DNA from: JBGAQP01 sp044220635
GTDB lineage: Bacteria; Pseudomonadota; Gammaproteobacteria; Burkholderiales; Usitatibacteraceae
NCBI GenBank assembly: GCA_044220635.1
Contig: JBGAQP010000037.1
Coordinates: forward strand, 1 to 24,440
Direction of reading: 5' to 3'
Length of the DNA stretch: 24,440 nt
Made by a program: the position numbers and the translations under genes. Shown in pieces: positions 23,338 to 24,440 of this stretch. Each line of letters starts with the position of its first letter. Within the stretch, counting starts at the first letter, position 1. The notes below the pieces were generated by a model that was given only the letters and a program-made list of their open reading frames with translations, was not told the DNA's origin and did not search any database.

Positions 23338-24410
23338 ATCCGGTCGGCGTCGACATCCGCAACGTGGCGCTCGCCTTCGGCGCCACCCAGGTCCTGCGCG
23401 ACATCACGGTGTCGGTCGCGCCGGGCGAGTTCTTCGCGCTGCTCGGGCCCTCGGGATCGGGCAAGTCGACGCTGCTCAGGCTCATCGCCGGCTTCAACCG
23501 CAGCCAGCAGGGCGAGGTCCTCATCGGCGGGCGCAACGTGACCGGCGTGCCGCCGTGGAAGCGCAACGTCGGCATGGTCTTCCAGAGCTACGCCCTGTGG
23601 CCCCACATGACGGTGGCCGAGAACGTCGCCTTCGGGCTCGAGGAGCGGCGTCTCGCGCGCGAGGAGGTGCGCCGCAAGGTCGCCGCCGCGCTCGACCTCG
23701 TCGGGCTCGCGCCGCTCTCCGGGCGCCGCCCCAACCAGCTCTCCGGCGGCCAGCAGCAGCGCGTGGCGATCGCGCGCACGCTCGCGATCGAGCCGCAGGT
23801 GCTGCTGCTCGACGAGCCGCTCTCCAACCTCGACGCGAAGCTGCGCGAGCAGACGCGCAGGGAGCTCGTGAAGCTCCAGCGGCGCCTGGGCATCACCACG
23901 ATCTTCGTCACCCACGACCAGATCGAGGCCCTCACCACCTGCGACCGCATCGCGGTGATGGACCAGGGCGTCATCCAGCAGGTGGGCACGCCCCAGGAGC
24001 TCTTCGACCGCCCCGTGAACCGCTTCGTCGCGCGTTTCGTGGGCTCGGTGAACCTGATCCCGGGCACCGTCCAGGGCGAGGGTGCGGCGCGGCGCTTCGC
24101 CTCGGAGGCAATCGGCGTGGTCGCGCTGCCCCCCGGCCTCGAGATCCCCGGCCCCGCGTTCGACCTCGCCTTCCGTCCCCACGCGGCGCGCTTTCTCGCC
24201 GGCCGGGAGGCCGGGGCGGGCGAGCTCGCCTTCGACGCGACCATCGAGGGCTGCGAGTTCCTCGGCGAGTTCCTGCGCTACGAGATCCGCGTGGGCGAGG
24301 GGCTCGTGATCGCCGACATCCCGCACGCCCGCGGGCGCGCGCCCATCGCGCCGGGCACCGCCATCTCGCTCGCCATCCCCGCCTCCGAACTTCGCTTCGT
24401 CGCCGCGTGA
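23334..24410 (+). CDS. ABC transporter ATP-binding protein (FbpC/PotA-like)
   Basis: This 358-residue ATPase subunit belongs to the second importer. Walker A is GPSGSGKS (38-45), the Q-loop is MVFQSYALWPHM, the signature is LSGGQ (136-140), Walker B is LLLDEP (D160, E161), the D-loop is SNLDA, and the H-loop is H194 in VTHDQIEA. A TOBE-type C-terminal region contains LAFRPHAARF and FLGEFLRYEI. All nucleotide-site motifs are intact. The ATG at 23334 overlaps the permease stop, so the two are coupled. It is clearly paralogous to the ATPase at 8314-9387. The last four bases of the gap to the next possible ATG at 24415 show no terminator. Confidence 0.95.
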   Translation: MNPVGVDIRNVALAFGATQVLRDITVSVAPGEFFALLGPSGSGKSTLLRLIAGFNRSQQGEVLIGGRNVTGVPPWKRNVGMVFQSYALWPHMTVAENVAFGLEERRLAREEVRRKVAAALDLVGLAPLSGRRPNQLSGGQQQRVAIARTLAIEPQVLLLDEPLSNLDAKLREQTRRELVKLQRRLGITTIFVTHDQIEALTTCDRIAVMDQGVIQQVGTPQELFDRPVNRFVARFVGSVNLIPGTVQGEGAARRFASEAIGVVALPPGLEIPGPAFDLAFRPHAARFLAGREAGAGELAFDATIEGCEFLGEFLRYEIRVGEGLVIADIPHARGRAPIAPGTAISLAIPASELRFVAA

Positions 24411-24414
24411 CGCC

Positions 24415-24440
24415 ATGAGACCACGAACCTTCCTCCCTGC
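24415..24440 (+). CDS. possible start of a further gene (truncated by the window)
   Basis: An ATG four bases after the ATPase stop opens a frame reading MRPRTFLP to the window edge. The tight spacing would suit a next operon member. Only eight residues are visible, with no Shine-Dalgarno distinct from the end of the ATPase gene, so this is weak. Confidence 0.25.

Overview
This is a GC-rich chromosomal window, roughly 70% G+C by eye and densely coded on both strands. It most resembles a betaproteobacterium. The reasons are the mutL / N-acetylmuramoyl-L-alanine amidase / tsaE / queG neighbourhood, a DUF4124 protein, Fnr/Anr-like boxes and several c-di-GMP enzymes. The genus cannot be named from the sequence alone. 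There are no rRNA or tRNA genes, no transposase gene and no CRISPR array. No gene-free stretch exceeds 200 bp.

Layout. (1) 1-7049 is mostly housekeeping: the 5' end of mutL (-), a membrane PAS-GGDEF-EAL protein (+), a palindromic repeat array, an AmiC-type amidase (-), tsaE (-), queG (+) and gpsA (-). The mutL-ami-tsaE block appears to be split by the oppositely oriented c-di-GMP gene and the repeat. (2) 7161-11057 is a binding-protein-dependent ABC importer in the order SBP, ATPase, fused permease. (3) 11054-15122 holds a cytoplasmic-looking S10 serine carboxypeptidase, a second copy of the palindromic repeat, a strong terminator, and a padR-octaheme cytochrome c operon. That operon is preceded by a dyad and an Fnr-like box. 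(4) 15141-20192 is a second signalling block: a triple-PAS GGDEF-EAL protein (-), diverging from a 7TMR-DISM diguanylate cyclase (+) that overlaps a periplasmic DUF4124-glutaredoxin gene. (5) 20307-24410 is a second, paralogous ABC importer in the order SBP, fused permease, ATPase. The first bases of another possible gene follow.

How the parts may work together (inference). Three c-di-GMP turnover enzymes, all with intact GGDEF and I-site motifs and two with intact EAL motifs, sit beside genes suggesting response to oxygen or redox state: an octaheme cytochrome, a periplasmic glutaredoxin and Fnr-like boxes. Both ABC importers have a hairpin just after the SBP gene that covers the ribosome-binding region of the next gene. 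That suggests differential expression of an abundant SBP over its transporter.

The most unusual non-coding signal is a composite element seen at two loci. Each has two 21-bp palindromes flanking a TGTAAC/GTTACA hairpin. The left palindrome has a central A and the right a central T, so the whole element is one long inverted repeat. It looks like a REP/MITE-like element. No mobilising enzyme is in the window.
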